In this document: piece by piece, positions 63,428-64,000 of the stretch
How the letters are laid out: each line of letters starts with the position of its first letter
Position numbering within the stretch: position 1 is the first letter of the stretch
NCBI RefSeq assembly: GCF_000740785.1
Contig: NZ_JFZB01000018.1
Coordinates: forward strand, 16,427-80,426
Reading direction: 5' to 3'
From: Paenirhodobacter enshiensis
Lineage (GTDB): Bacteria; Pseudomonadota; Alphaproteobacteria; Rhodobacterales; Rhodobacteraceae
Length of the DNA: 64,000 nt
Notes under the pieces: model-generated
What the model was told of the DNA's origin: nothing
What the model saw: the letters and a program-made list of their open reading frames with translations, nothing else
Databases searched by the model: none
Made by a program: the position numbers and the translations under genes

Positions 63428-64000
63428 TCTCCGCGCTCGAGTGGATCGGGTGTCACGCACGGGGCCTGCTGCTGGCGGGCCTCGTGCTGGTGCCTTTGCT
63501 GCCCTCGACGGGAGGGGCGCTGGTGCCTTTGCTGCCGGTGCTGATCGCGGTGCTGACCGGCATGGCGCTGAGCCGTCTCGACCCGGCGGCGATCGTTGTG
63601 GCGCTGGCTGACCGGCGGGTTCTTCGGCCTCTCGGGCTCGGTCTGGTGCTGTTCCAGCCGGTCGCGGGGGCGGGGCTGTATCTGGCGGGGCGGGGGCTCG
63701 GTCTGGATGCGGGGACGGTGCTGCTGCTGGTGGCTTTCGCGGCATCGCCGCCGCTCACCTCGGGGCCGAACATCGCGCTGATGCTGGGCTATGAGGGGCG
63801 TCTGGCGCTGCTTTACATGCTGGCGGGAACGGTGCTGTCGCCGCTGATGGTGCCGGCGCTGCTGTGGGGGGCGGGGATGGAGCTGCCCACGGCCCCCGGT
63901 GCCATCGCCGGACGTGTGTTCTGGATGCTGGCAGGGGGCGTCGTGCTGGGCATCGTGCTGCGCCGCACGCTCGGAGCGCGGCGCATCGCCGAGGGGGCGC
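63424..64000 (+). CDS. Integral membrane protein, truncated by the window edge
   Basis: A GTG at 63424 overlaps the TRAP permease stop (GTGA) and opens a frame that stays open to the last base. The 192 visible residues are very hydrophobic and start VISALEWIGCHARGLLLAGL. A repeated phrase VPLLPSTGGALVPLLPVL and AASPPLTSGPNIALMLGYEG are visible, with about five membrane segments. It somewhat resembles bile-acid:Na+ symporter-type proteins, but this is only an impression. Its overlap makes it part of the TRAP operon. Confidence 0.75.
   Translation, partial: MISALEWIGCHARGLLLAGLVLVPLLPSTGGALVPLLPVLIAVLTGMALSRLDPAAIVVALADRRVLRPLGLGLVLFQPVAGAGLYLAGRGLGLDAGTVLLLVAFAASPPLTSGPNIALMLGYEGRLALLYMLAGTVLSPLMVPALLWGAGMELPTAPGAIAGRVFWMLAGGVVLGIVLRRTLGARRIAEGA

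Overview
The window is GC-rich chromosomal DNA from an alphaproteobacterium, most likely a member of the Rhodobacteraceae (Rhodobacter/Rhodovulum-like). This is inferred from base composition, the style of the intergenic palindromic repeats, the fused TRAP permease, a Hint-domain protein, and a sulfide:quinone oxidoreductase whose three redox cysteines fall at C127, C159 and C353, the numbering I recall for the Rhodobacter capsulatus enzyme. I saw no tRNA, rRNA, CRISPR array, insertion sequence or prophage. The genes are mostly transporters with their regulators, plus several complete functional modules.

Layout. 0-9 kb: an amino-acid ABC ATPase, a LysR regulator, a Rieske oxygenase of the quaternary-amine type, a DUF1003 membrane protein, a class II Fic AMPylase with a duplicated 29-bp palindrome over its start, an inositol-monophosphatase-like enzyme, a metallophosphoesterase and a CPA1 Na+/H+ antiporter. 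9-11.2 kb: an amino-acid ABC transporter (binding protein and two permeases, no ATPase). 11.3-16.6 kb: RidA and the arginine deiminase operon arcDABC behind an FNR-type box. 16.7-24.7 kb: a GntR regulator with a five-gene operon for peptide ABC import that includes a leaderless gamma-glutamyltransferase.

24.7-30.4 kb holds the most unusual module: a tight minus-strand operon of a pseudo-GTPase with a broken P-loop, a dynamin-like GTPase, a small GTPase, a Roadblock/LC7 protein and an unrecognised partner. It faces a Hint-domain protein that is preceded by an 8-bp tandem repeat. 33.7-42.9 kb: a urea/amide-type ABC transporter (urtABCDE) facing a two-gene regulatory unit. That unit is a LuxR-type response regulator and a very large sensor in which an NCS1-type nucleobase permease is fused to a cysteine-rich segment, a histidine kinase and a receiver.

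43-50.3 kb: OsmC, two FMN split-barrel proteins, a glucosylglycerate module (a GH13_18 phosphorylase that may start at an ATC codon, glucosyl-3-phosphoglycerate synthase and phosphatase) and a zinc alcohol dehydrogenase. 50.4-58.5 kb: an SLC13-family transporter, a WGR protein and a complete N-type ATPase operon, atpDCQRBEFAG. Its genes overlap almost throughout, and the c subunit carries two carboxylates. 58.6-64 kb: sulfide:quinone oxidoreductase behind a promoter/operator resembling SqrR control, then a TRAP transporter behind two matching palindromes, and a truncated membrane protein at the window edge.

Together the genes suggest a metabolically flexible, possibly marine or phototrophic bacterium. 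It would scavenge amino acids, peptides, urea or amides and organic acids, respire or detoxify sulfide, ferment arginine when oxygen is low, and make glucosylglycerate as a compatible solute. Start sites were adjusted from the longest frames using Shine-Dalgarno sequences, overlaps and family N-termini. All functional calls come from reading motifs, with no database search.
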